Assembly (NCBI GenBank): GCA_045603485.1 | Contig: JAZUMF010000095.1 | Span: 17,322-81,321 of the forward strand | From: RGIG5952 sp045603485 | GTDB lineage: Bacteria; Verrucomicrobiota; Kiritimatiellia; RFP12; JAAYLN01 | Reading direction: 5' to 3' | Length of the DNA: 64,000 nt | Shown: piece by piece, positions 48,971 through 56,642 of the stretch | Position numbering within the stretch: the stretch's first letter is position 1 | Layout: the number at the start of each line of letters is the position of its first letter | The notes under the pieces: model-generated | Told to the model about the DNA's origin: nothing | Seen by the model: only the letters and a program-made list of their open reading frames with translations | Databases searched by the model: none | Program-made: the position numbers and the translations under genes

Positions 48971-50980
48971 TTACTCCTGTGCCCTTGTTTGGTAAAGTTG
49001 CGACGCGGACTCACGAAAAGCCGCAACCGTCTCTGGATAAGGCGAATCGCAAACATCCGTAAGGCCGACCTGAAAATACTCACCGTCAAAGCGACCAGTG
49101 ACAGGCTGATCCGAAAACTGGTGCCAATGGGTGCCGATAATCAAAGGATTACGCAAAGCATCCGCCAAATACCTGCGGATAGCCTTGGCGCGCCCCTCCT
49201 GTGTATGGCAATTGATTAGCGAACGGCCAAACGGGCCGCGATCAAGACCGCCAAAATGAAACTCGCTGATAATGACCGGACAATCAAGGTCAAAAGGCAG
49301 CTTCCAATCCTTCAAAGAGCGGCAATAGAGGTTTATGCTAATCGCGTCAACATACTTTGAAGAAATCTTTGTCGGATTCTGCGGAGCTCCTGGGAAACGG
49401 CACCCTAAGTAAAGCATATCAGGATCAAATGCCTTAATAGTATCGCGAGTATTCTTAAAGTAAGCGTGAATGATTATATCAGTAAACTCGCGAAGCTCGT
49501 CGTATGAAACCTTATCTGGTGCGACATTACGCTCCTTCAGGAATTTCATAAATTCGATACGCGCAGGCTGATCCTCAGGCGAATTCAAAGTCCAGCGCGC
49601 AAGGTCGGTAAGGCCATCGCCCCAATTTATTTCATTGTCGACATAGAAGCCCACACACCACGGATCGCGCGCGCCATAACCCTCGAGCGCCTTTCTGACC
49701 TTCTCGCAAAATGACGGATCAAACGGATCCCTAAACTTCCACCAGATACCGTTAGAGCCCTCAATAAAACGCGACTGACACTCGACCCGCTCAATATAAG
49801 GTGTGCGACGCTTCAAAACAACCGACTTGTCGGAACTGTTGGAAACGGTATTGAAGCCCCAGCTATGCAACCTGCGGTGTGCGATATCGGCAAACCTCTC
49901 GACATAATCCTCGCCATACTTACGATAGAGATTTGCCGATGAAAAATCATACCATTCAGTCTCACCACGCTTCAAATACGAAGGACGGAGAAGCTCATCA
50001 CAAGTTTCATAAAACTTGGCAAAGGGCGAACCCGCTTGGGGAAGGTCCTCAAAAAAACAATGGCGCGGAGGCATCTTACGCCCATAGCGACGCGGCTCGA
50101 ATTGCTCGCCGTTAAGAGGAGTCATTGCAGAGCTTGCTGAAATACGAATAGCGCCCAATGACCAGAAGAGGTGTCCGTCAGGATCGACAAACCACCATTT
50201 ATCATTGTGGCGGGCAATCCTAAATCGCCCGGCAGCCTCAAGCTGCGGGCCGTCCAGCCAGCCGCCGAAGCGATCGAGATTGGCGGCGGGAGGATGATTG
50301 TTCAGGTCAATCTCCTCAAGCTTTGCAGCCTCTTTGAGTTCCTCGTCGCTATGAATCTTTCCGGGCCATTCTCTATACTTAAACTGACCGTATTTATCAA
50401 CGAAAGGAAGAAAATCCTTCGTCGGCATATCCATCCAGTCAGCCCTCTCGGGAAGAGACTTGAAATTCGTTATACCGGGCTTGTAAAGACAATCGACAAT
50501 CTCCGCGGGCTTCATCGTCTGCCAGTCGAAAGCAATCGGCACCAATCTGCGATCTACAACCAAAACAGGCGAGCCTCGAAGCGGAAGATTAAAAACCCTT
50601 GAGTAAACATCCTCGTTATCCCACGAGAAAAGAGGCAAAAACACCTGATCAAGATCATCAATAGAGTAGATTGTTCCACTATCCAAATCGACCATATCCA
50701 ATGCGACAAGCTCAACTCCATAAAAAGTTGCAGTCACACTTTGCCACTCGGCGACATCCGCATCGTCAATCTTGACCGCGACAAATGAAAGCCCCCTCGC
50801 ACGATACCCCTCGGCTGAAATTTTAGCTTGCGGGCTATAACACTTTACAGGGCCAATATACTCAACCTCTTCATCAAAAAAACTATCTACAAAACCAAGA
50901 CCCGGCTTGGTATCAAGCCTGCCTAAAGACCGTAAGGGGGCTTCACATCTTGCAGCACCGCATGGATTTGGTTTCTTCAT
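48971..50980 (-). CDS. GH50/beta-agarase-like glycoside hydrolase
   Basis: 669 residues, cytoplasmic. An N-terminal beta domain (about 1-230) precedes a barrel starting at NDKWWFVDPDGHLFWSLGA, a sequence typical of GH50 agarase relatives. Candidate acid/base E450 in GFYVDNEINWG and nucleophile E573 in IISEFHFGG. First gene of the leftward cluster, preceded by a TTGACA-N17-TAAAGT promoter. True agarose activity is doubtful in a gut-type genome; other beta-galactans or mucin-like chains are alternatives. The ribosome site is weak (GAAGAGAT). Confidence 0.75.
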   Translation of the reverse strand: MKKPNPCGAARCEAPLRSLGRLDTKPGLGFVDSFFDEEVEYIGPVKCYSPQAKISAEGYRARGLSFVAVKIDDADVAEWQSVTATFYGVELVALDMVDLDSGTIYSIDDLDQVFLPLFSWDNEDVYSRVFNLPLRGSPVLVVDRRLVPIAFDWQTMKPAEIVDCLYKPGITNFKSLPERADWMDMPTKDFLPFVDKYGQFKYREWPGKIHSDEELKEAAKLEEIDLNNHPPAANLDRFGGWLDGPQLEAAGRFRIARHNDKWWFVDPDGHLFWSLGAIRISASSAMTPLNGEQFEPRRYGRKMPPRHCFFEDLPQAGSPFAKFYETCDELLRPSYLKRGETEWYDFSSANLYRKYGEDYVERFADIAHRRLHSWGFNTVSNSSDKSVVLKRRTPYIERVECQSRFIEGSNGIWWKFRDPFDPSFCEKVRKALEGYGARDPWCVGFYVDNEINWGDGLTDLARWTLNSPEDQPARIEFMKFLKERNVAPDKVSYDELREFTDIIIHAYFKNTRDTIKAFDPDMLYLGCRFPGAPQNPTKISSKYVDAISINLYCRSLKDWKLPFDLDCPVIISEFHFGGLDRGPFGRSLINCHTQEGRAKAIRRYLADALRNPLIIGTHWHQFSDQPVTGRFDGEYFQVGLTDVCDSPYPETVAAFRESASQLYQTRAQE

Positions 50981-51012
50981 AATAATTTATCTCTTCACAA
51001 CCCAATATATAA

Positions 51013-51041
51013 ACTTTACTTTAATTAGATGGCCTTGTCAA
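51013..51041 (-). promoter_or_regulatory. Promoter of the GH50-GH39-DUF4838 transcript
   Basis: On the minus strand TTGACA (51041-51036), 17 bases, TAAAGT (51018-51013). It lies 33 bases before the start of the GH50-like gene. Confidence 0.6.
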
Positions 51042-51102
51042 GAATAGGTGCGTGCCATAATCAAAACGAATCGACTCAAAGTTACGCAAGTTCGCACTAC
51101 TT

Positions 51103-51295
51103 CACACGCGCAATATTAAACTCGTTGGTATTCTTGATTTCAGAGTTAAAGTCTACGCCCACAAGAGTAATCATCCTGCTCGGTTCAAGGAAACGCTCAA
51201 ACACCTCTTCTCCTTGATTTGAGAAAAGGCCTCCTTGGTCTTGATTACAGAGTACAATGCCCTCATTTAGTCACAGGGCTTCATCGCCTCAGGCG
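51103..51295 (-). pseudogene. Decayed coding remnant downstream of the leucine-rich-repeat gene
   Basis: On the minus strand short open pieces in different frames follow the leucine-rich-repeat stop. One frame reads NAPEAMKPCD then stops; another reads GGLFSNQGEEVFERFLEPSR and ends NEFNIARVK. They look like protein C-termini broken by frameshifts. No intact gene is present. Confidence 0.3.
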
Positions 51296-51297
51296 CA

Positions 51298-52402
51298 TTA
51301 AAAGACCAAAAAGAGCGTTGTTATATTCACCGGCCACTTGACTATCCAGAAATTATTGCGCGAAGTATTCATAAGTCCGACCGCCCTACGACCTGGATAA
51401 TCCGCGCGAGCTATATCCGCTGCAGTCACTCCAGTCTGACCGTCCGCAGGATTTACCACTCTGGTTGCAAGTGTCCGCCAGCCCTCTAAATCCTTATTAT
51501 CTTTCACATGGACGCTAGGCCAGCGTGTCACATTAAATGATTGCCCGACTGAAGCAGGAGCCTTTGCCCCATAGTACCAAACATCAGTCAGTTTATTGCA
51601 AGCGGCAAAAATGTGATCAGGAAATGCCGAAACTCCGTTGGGATTGGTAAAATGAACCTCCCTTAATGCTGATGATTGAAATGCGCTTCCTCCTAATGTG
51701 CTTGCAGCAACAATAGCGTTGGTAAGATTTGCGCAGCTCTTAAACGCTTCTGCGCCAATCGTAATAACTGAAGGCAGGGTTATTGACCTAAGGCCTGATC
51801 CAGAAAATGCAGTACTGGCAACTGTCGTGCAAAGAGGAGCTTCAAAATCAATTGCAAGTTTTGAATTGTTTCTAAATGCCGTTGAGCCAACCGATTTAAG
51901 CTTTGGAAGCTTGTTAGGCACTATATTGGTTAAACTAGATGTATCACAAAAGGCGCATACTCCTATTGTCTCAAGATTTGGAGAGACCTCTACATGTTGT
52001 AGACTATAGCAATACTCAAACACTCTGTCCTCTATAAGATAAACATCAGGGCCATAAAAAGATGCAATGCCATCATAATATACTTTCTCATAAAAGAGAG
52101 AGCCGCCAAGACCAAGCACCTTCTTGCCCGTGTCATTCTCTACATTTCTAAAATCCATCATACCATGTCCAGCATGGTATTTAGTGACCTTGAGCCCAGT
52201 ACCTAGTGTTGCTACAGTTAAATTCCAGACTCCATTTGTCAAGGAAGTACCGTTAAGAACCCATTTCCCCGCAAAATAACTCTTGATTGTCTTAGGGCAC
52301 TCAATAGTCAATGTAATTGGGCCTTCAGGATGCGCCACCTTCAATTGATTCTCGCTTCCAGGTGTAATCCACTTGTCAGAAATTATGCGCGCGCGCGAGT
52401 TT
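51298..52402 (-). CDS. BspA-like leucine-rich-repeat segment, 5' part cut off by the IS
   Basis: The frame is open from the IS edge at 52402 to the stop at 51298 (368 codons), without a convincing start; a TTG at 52344 is the first possible one. Residues after ~130 carry LRR_5/BspA repeats (VFEYCYSLQHVEVSPNLETI, GAEAFKSCANLTNAIV, AFQSSALREVHF, IFAACNKLTDVWYYG). Ahead of these is a beta-rich part (GKWVLNGTSL, TGLKVTKYHAGHGMMDFRNV). There is no signal peptide. The first residues after the IS (ISDKWITPGSENQLKVAHPEG) resemble the continuation of an Hsp70 substrate-binding sandwich and are in frame with the Hsp70 gene beyond the IS. I read it as the 3' half of a disrupted gene, possibly still expressed. 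Confidence 0.65.
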
Positions 52403-52466
52403 CCAGTGCAACACCGGGAGGTTCTGCCTTGAGCGGTTGGCCTGTTGAGCGGGCTTCAGCCGGGGG

Positions 52467-52495
52467 TTGAAAAAATCAGGCGTTGGCTGTATGCT
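52467..52495 (+). promoter_or_regulatory. Transposase promoter
   Basis: TTGAAA (52467-52472), 17 bases, TATGCT (52490-52495), 36 bases before the transposase ATG. Confidence 0.5.
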
Positions 52496-52531
52496 TTCTT
52501 GCAAAGCAAAAAAAAACGCAAGGAGGCATCA

Positions 52532-53581
52532 ATGGCCACAAAGGAACGACGAAAGACCCCACCCGGGGCTCCGAAGTACCACCGCCTGACGGATGAGAAG
52601 CGTATCATAATCGAGGCGCTGCGTAAAGAGGGATGTTCAAAAAAGCACATAGCGGAGAGGATTGGATGCCACCCCACGACGGTCTGGCGGGAGCTGAAGC
52701 GCAATGTCAGCAAGAAAGGCTACCGGCACAAGAAGGCGCAGGGCAAGGCAAACCATCGCGTCGCCGTGAAGGCCGCGAAGAGGCGCAGGTTCACGTCGGA
52801 GATGTGGGCGCTGGCGAAGGATCGTCTGGCGAAGGGCTGGACGTTCGAGCAGATCCATGGGCGCTGCAAGCGCGACGGCATTGCGATGGTGTGCGCCGAA
52901 ACGCTTTACAAGGAGTACTACAGGCGTCAGAAGCTCGTCATGGCGGGGAAGTCGCACGAAGTCCTTCCTCCGCTTCCGAAGCGCCAGAAGAAGCGCAAGA
53001 CGCGGGATCGGAACGCGAAGAAGTACCGCAACGCGGGGCGGGGCAAGATCCCGGGACGCGTGGACATCGACGAGAGGCCGAAGACGGTCGAGAACCGCGC
53101 CCGCGTGGGCAACTGGGAGGGAGACCTCATCAACGGCCTGAAGGGAACGGGCAATCTCGTCACGCTCGCCGAGCGCATGACGCGATTCGTGTTCTTCGCA
53201 TATGCCGCGACGAAGGAGGCGGATGCGGTTGCGAGCGCAGTGATCGGGCTTCTCGCGTCGCTGCCGAAGGTTTTTCTGAAGACCCTGACATTCGACAACG
53301 GCAAGGAGTTTGCGAAGTTCGAGCAGATCAAGCAGGCGCTCGGCATCGAAGTGTACTTCGCCAAGCCGTACCACTCATGGGAAAGGGGGACGAACGAGAA
53401 CCGCAACGGTGTCGTCCGGAAAGTCCTGCCCAAGGGGAGGTCGTTCGACGACATCACTGAGGAGGAGATACGCCGGATCGACTACATGCTCAACGACCGC
53501 CCGCTTCGGTGCCTCAACTGGCGCACGCCCAGGGAGGCGTTTGCGGGACTAATCCTCCGGCACGTGCGCGACGCCGCATAG
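52532..53581 (+). CDS. IS30-family DDE transposase
   Basis: 349 residues from the ATG at 52532, which has a perfect AAGGAGG upstream; a TTG at 52445 would add 29 residues and is unlikely. N-terminal helix-turn-helix (KKHIAERIGCHPTTVWREL, typical of IS30). Catalytic triad: D in NWEGDLI, D in LTFDNGKEF, E in WERGTNENRNG. It ends with LNDRPLRCLNWRTPREAF. All motifs are intact, so the element may be active. Long open frames in other phases of this gene are a result of its high GC content. Confidence 0.95.
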   Translation: MATKERRKTPPGAPKYHRLTDEKRIIIEALRKEGCSKKHIAERIGCHPTTVWRELKRNVSKKGYRHKKAQGKANHRVAVKAAKRRRFTSEMWALAKDRLAKGWTFEQIHGRCKRDGIAMVCAETLYKEYYRRQKLVMAGKSHEVLPPLPKRQKKRKTRDRNAKKYRNAGRGKIPGRVDIDERPKTVENRARVGNWEGDLINGLKGTGNLVTLAERMTRFVFFAYAATKEADAVASAVIGLLASLPKVFLKTLTFDNGKEFAKFEQIKQALGIEVYFAKPYHSWERGTNENRNGVVRKVLPKGRSFDDITEEEIRRIDYMLNDRPLRCLNWRTPREAFAGLILRHVRDAA

Positions 53582-53605
53582 CCGCCGGCCGCTCTTTGAA
53601 ATCGC

Positions 53606-53682
53606 CTGCCCTTGGGGGCGGGCTTCGCCTCGCCGCTTCGCGGCGCCCCTTCGGGGACGGCTACGCCCGCCCCCAAGGGCAG
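53606..53682. other. Very stable hairpin in IS 3' region
   Basis: 18-bp perfect arms (CTGCCCTTGGGGGCGGGC at 53606-53623 with 53665-53682) enclose two small GC hairpins (CGCCGCTTCGCGGCG and CCCCTTCGGGG). It follows the transposase stop by 25 bases and could block read-through in both directions. Confidence 0.75.
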
Positions 53683-53718
53683 TGTCGCCGAAAGGCGGAA
53701 TCTCCGGCTGAAGCCCGC

Positions 53719-53747
53719 TTTACAAGCCAAAACAAAACTGCTATAAT
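53719..53747 (+). promoter_or_regulatory. Outward-facing promoter at the right end of the IS
   Basis: TTTACA (53719-53724), 17 bases, TATAAT (53742-53747). It reads out of the IS across the 3' end of the Hsp70 gene on its opposite strand. Confidence 0.5.
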
Positions 53748-53772
53748 ACCGACAACAAGCAAGAAAGCTTCG

Positions 53773-55353
53773 TCAGCACAGGGCTACGCAACGAGTGTTG
53801 CACTGGCTACTGGATGGCGGGAATGGATAAGCTTCACCTTTTGCTACAATAATTGACTTCTTGTTGCCATCCAGTTCAACCGCTAAGTCATTTGTGACAG
53901 TTTGGCTTTTTACTGTCATGCCAACCGTATAGGATATGGTTGATGACGAAAGGACACACTTCGTGCCATCAGGTGAATAAAGACGGATATCAAAATCATT
54001 CTTCATACCTGATTCGGCAAGAAGACGTAGGGTAAACTTTCCTTCTTCTCGCATCATAATGCGACCAGAGCTCCACATTGTCTGCCTATTATAGAATTCA
54101 ATAGAGAACCCTTCCATAGAAGACCCGTCAGGTGCTGAGACCTCACCAGAAACTCGTGGATCATCATCAGCGCCAACAGGGTTGTAATTCACTGATATCG
54201 TAAAAGTATTTGATTGCGTAGGGCTCTTTGCGGTACCAACTTTGAGCCTTTGCGTCCCAGCGAAAACAGCAGCGCCCCTTGCGACAACAGTCATAGGATC
54301 AACTCCATAATCAAGTGGGATACCAAGATGTGATGTCAATATTTCACGGAAATATGGAGCAAGAGTAGGTCCACCGACGAGTATGGCACGCTCCAATGCC
54401 GATAAATCAAGATTCTTTTCCTTGAGTATTTTGGTACAGATATCAGCGGCTCGAATAATCAGGGGCTCTGCCAAGTCAGAAACCTGATTGCGAGAAATTG
54501 ACATCTCAAAATCAATGGGTTCGCCATCGGCATCAACAATAGATAGTCCCTCAAGTTCAGTTGATTCCTTACGTGAAAGATCTATTTTAGCAAGTTCTAC
54601 TGATCTTTTAATTCGTGCTAATGTTGCCCTCCACTCTAGAGAACCTCTTTTCAGTCCTGAGAAATTGCCTGCTTTATGCAACTCTGGTAAAACAAGTGCT
54701 TCTATAATAGCCCAATCGATATCTGCACCGCCAAGGAAATTGTCTCCTCCATGGTTTACTACTGTAATATCACCATCTTCAGCTTTCATTACAGCGGCAT
54801 CAAATGTACCACCTCCAAAATCAAAAACAAGCCAAAAGGCCTTTGACGAAATCTCCTTCTGAAAGCCATAAGCTAACGATGCTGCAACAGGCTCTTGCAA
54901 TAGAGCCGTTTGTTTGAAGCCTGCTAGTTCTCCAGCTTTCTTTGTCGCAGCACACTGTGCTTGCTCAAACATAGCGGGAATCGTGATGACTGCAGCACGC
55001 ATATCTTCACCAGTTCGTTGTGATACATCGCCACGAAGTGCCTTTAAAATTTCGGATGAAAGCTCCTCAGGACTCTTCCGTAACCCCGATGCTGGGAAAG
55101 GGTACTCAAAATCACTTCCCATCCTACGTTTGAATTCAACAAACGCATCATTACATGAGATGTCGCGCTCTAATGCATTTTTAGCCCTATCTCCTGTATA
55201 AATCTGACCTGTTTTCTTAACATATACTGCTGAAGGAGTAATGTCTTTTTCGTCATTATTCTTTATTATTTGTGGGGTCACACCATTAAGAACTGCAACA
55301 GCACTATTTGTAGTGCCAAGGTCAATACCAAAGTCTATTGTTGTACGTTCCAT
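53773..55353 (-). CDS. Hsp70-family protein, 3' end altered by the IS
   Basis: Actin-like ATPase domain intact: IDLGTTNS (phosphate 1, residues 10-17), FDFGGGTFDAAVM (phosphate 2) and LVGGPTLAPYFRE (adenosine). The substrate-binding beta domain starts near 385 and is unlike DnaK, resembling the atypical Hsp70s found with J-like partners. The last nine residues (CNTRCVALC) are encoded by the IS end at 53806-53773, and the native frame stops making sense at PFPPSS. DnaK normally has ~600 residues or more; this has 526, so the C-terminal part was lost to the IS. AGGAG precedes the ATG. It is fourth in a leftward cassette: J-like protein, small membrane protein, GrpE-like protein, Hsp70. It may still hydrolyse ATP. 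Confidence 0.88.
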   Translation of the reverse strand: MERTTIDFGIDLGTTNSAVAVLNGVTPQIIKNNDEKDITPSAVYVKKTGQIYTGDRAKNALERDISCNDAFVEFKRRMGSDFEYPFPASGLRKSPEELSSEILKALRGDVSQRTGEDMRAAVITIPAMFEQAQCAATKKAGELAGFKQTALLQEPVAASLAYGFQKEISSKAFWLVFDFGGGTFDAAVMKAEDGDITVVNHGGDNFLGGADIDWAIIEALVLPELHKAGNFSGLKRGSLEWRATLARIKRSVELAKIDLSRKESTELEGLSIVDADGEPIDFEMSISRNQVSDLAEPLIIRAADICTKILKEKNLDLSALERAILVGGPTLAPYFREILTSHLGIPLDYGVDPMTVVARGAAVFAGTQRLKVGTAKSPTQSNTFTISVNYNPVGADDDPRVSGEVSAPDGSSMEGFSIEFYNRQTMWSSGRIMMREEGKFTLRLLAESGMKNDFDIRLYSPDGTKCVLSSSTISYTVGMTVKSQTVTNDLAVELDGNKKSIIVAKGEAYPFPPSSSQCNTRCVALC

Positions 55354-55394
55354 TCTAATTCTCCTAACATTCTTTTTGTCAATGGTTAAAGTAT

Positions 55395-56042
55395 TTACTT
55401 ATCCTCACCAGGCCTACCAACAACAACCTCACCCTGCTGAATCATGGTTTGCTTTCGGAAGCGAATGACAGGTGAAAGCATCTCACAAATATCAGGTTCC
55501 TTTAGCCCTGAACGCTTCTCCTCAGCAACCACCTTAAGAGGAAGGCCTTCATCATATCGGTGTCCAGTCATATCAATCACTTCAATACCGATATCAACTA
55601 GTGCATCCTTTATGGCAGATATTGGACGCCATACCTTGCTAAATTCGTCTTTCGGCTCCTTTGTTTCCTCGTCAATTATACGACGTTCAAGTCGCCAAAC
55701 AGCATTACCAACAGCACGCATAAATTTAAGAACATCCTTGTCTGGAATAGAATATCCATCCCGACCTCCAGAAGTGTTTGAGGATACTGTACTTCCTTCA
55801 CCCAGTGAAAGTTCAATATCTCGTTCAATATCATGTGCCTCAATAGAGAGTAGTTTCTCAGCTTCACTACCGAGCACCGCTGCAGCAACAATCTTCCCAC
55901 CGACCCTTGTCGCGTGGCAAGTGACCTTAACACTTTTTTTTATGGCCTTACCAGTTGCGCAGGCAGCTTTCTGAGCACCCTTACCTGCAATATTAGCAGC
56001 ATTCTTTGCAATTGTTTTAGCTTTATTCAATCGTTGTTTCAT
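55395..56042 (-). CDS. GrpE-like/Hsp70-cassette partner protein
   Basis: 215 residues. The N-terminal ~65 residues are basic and Ala/Lys-rich (KAKTIAKNAANIAGKGAQKA), possibly amphipathic. The C-terminal ~120 residues (LERRIIDEE; IEVIDMTGHRYDEGLPLKVV; then ICEMLSPVIRFRKQ and QQGEVVVGRPGE) resemble the domain encoded beside atypical bacterial Hsp70s and thought to act as a nucleotide exchange factor. AAGGAG lies before the ATG. It is 41 bases upstream of the Hsp70 gene. Identification as an exchange factor is by resemblance and context and is not certain. Confidence 0.65.
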   Translation of the reverse strand: MKQRLNKAKTIAKNAANIAGKGAQKAACATGKAIKKSVKVTCHATRVGGKIVAAAVLGSEAEKLLSIEAHDIERDIELSLGEGSTVSSNTSGGRDGYSIPDKDVLKFMRAVGNAVWRLERRIIDEETKEPKDEFSKVWRPISAIKDALVDIGIEVIDMTGHRYDEGLPLKVVAEEKRSGLKEPDICEMLSPVIRFRKQTMIQQGEVVVGRPGEDK

Positions 56043-56065
56043 AATTTCTCCTTAAAAATTACGAC

Positions 56066-56620
56066 TTATTGGCTGAACAGCCACAGAAATGTAAGTAGAA
56101 TCCAAATAAGTGTTACAATGGCTTTCAATCTTTCAATTTTTTCTTTTCTTTCAATGGCTTTTCTGTGTTTTTCTTCAGCCATCCACTCCTCCTCGTATAC
56201 TTTTTTTCTTATTTCTATGGCTAAATTATCAAACTCATGGCATCTCTTTTGAATATTCTTAAATTTAGGACTATTTTTTATAAAGAGTAAGTCCTCTAAA
56301 TTCTTAACACCCTTTAATAATTGATATAATGAGGAGCATAATTCAATTGTATATTCCTCTTGAATACGTTTAATAATTTGCTCTATGCCCGTAGTGTAAC
56401 GAATGCCATCATTATAGCATTGAACTCTAAAGCTAACTTCCATCTGTATTTTTGAATATAACTTATCCCACATCGTTGTTATATTGGCATCAAAGTTCAT
56501 GCTAATATATTCGTTGATGATTTTTGTTGCAATATCTACCTCGGAGACTGCCTTTTCCAGTCTCTCTAGTTTTTGTGCAGTGGTATAGTATGTGTCAGCA
56601 GTTATATTCCAGTGTACCAT
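56066..56620 (-). CDS. Small tail-anchored coiled-coil protein
   Basis: 184 residues from the ATG at 56620 (AGGA upstream); a TTG at 56659 would overlap the preceding gene. Mostly helical and charged, with a probable coiled coil at ~120-165 (KVYEEEWMAEEKHRKAIERK) and one hydrophobic segment at the extreme C-terminus (LKAIVTLIWILLTFLWLF), so it is probably tail-anchored in the inner membrane with its body in the cytoplasm. No known motif. It lies between the J-like and GrpE-like genes and is likely part of the same complex. Codon use is AT-rich. Confidence 0.7.
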   Translation of the reverse strand: MVHWNITADTYYTTAQKLERLEKAVSEVDIATKIINEYISMNFDANITTMWDKLYSKIQMEVSFRVQCYNDGIRYTTGIEQIIKRIQEEYTIELCSSLYQLLKGVKNLEDLLFIKNSPKFKNIQKRCHEFDNLAIEIRKKVYEEEWMAEEKHRKAIERKEKIERLKAIVTLIWILLTFLWLFSQ

Positions 56621-56642
56621 AATCTCACATCCTAAATTTACA

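Larger units (their letters stand above)
52403..53806 (+). mobile_element. IS30-family insertion sequence
   Basis: About 1.4 kb with perfect 12-bp terminal inverted repeats, CCAGTGCAACAC at 52403-52414 and its complement at 53795-53806. A subterminal 15-bp inverted pair, GCGGGCTTCAGCCGG, lies at 52449 and 53704. It encodes one transposase and is markedly more GC-rich than its surroundings. No target duplication is obvious in the flanks (GAGTTT against CTACTG). It separates the Hsp70 gene from the leucine-rich-repeat segment. Confidence 0.88.

Noticed and set aside
51029..51217. 62-codon plus-strand frame
   Set aside because: It overlaps the GH50 promoter and reads opposite to decayed minus-strand coding remnants; no start site.
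52637..53457. Several long open frames on both strands inside the transposase gene
   Set aside because: They are shadows caused by high GC content; only the frame with the HTH and DDE motifs and the AAGGAGG site is real.
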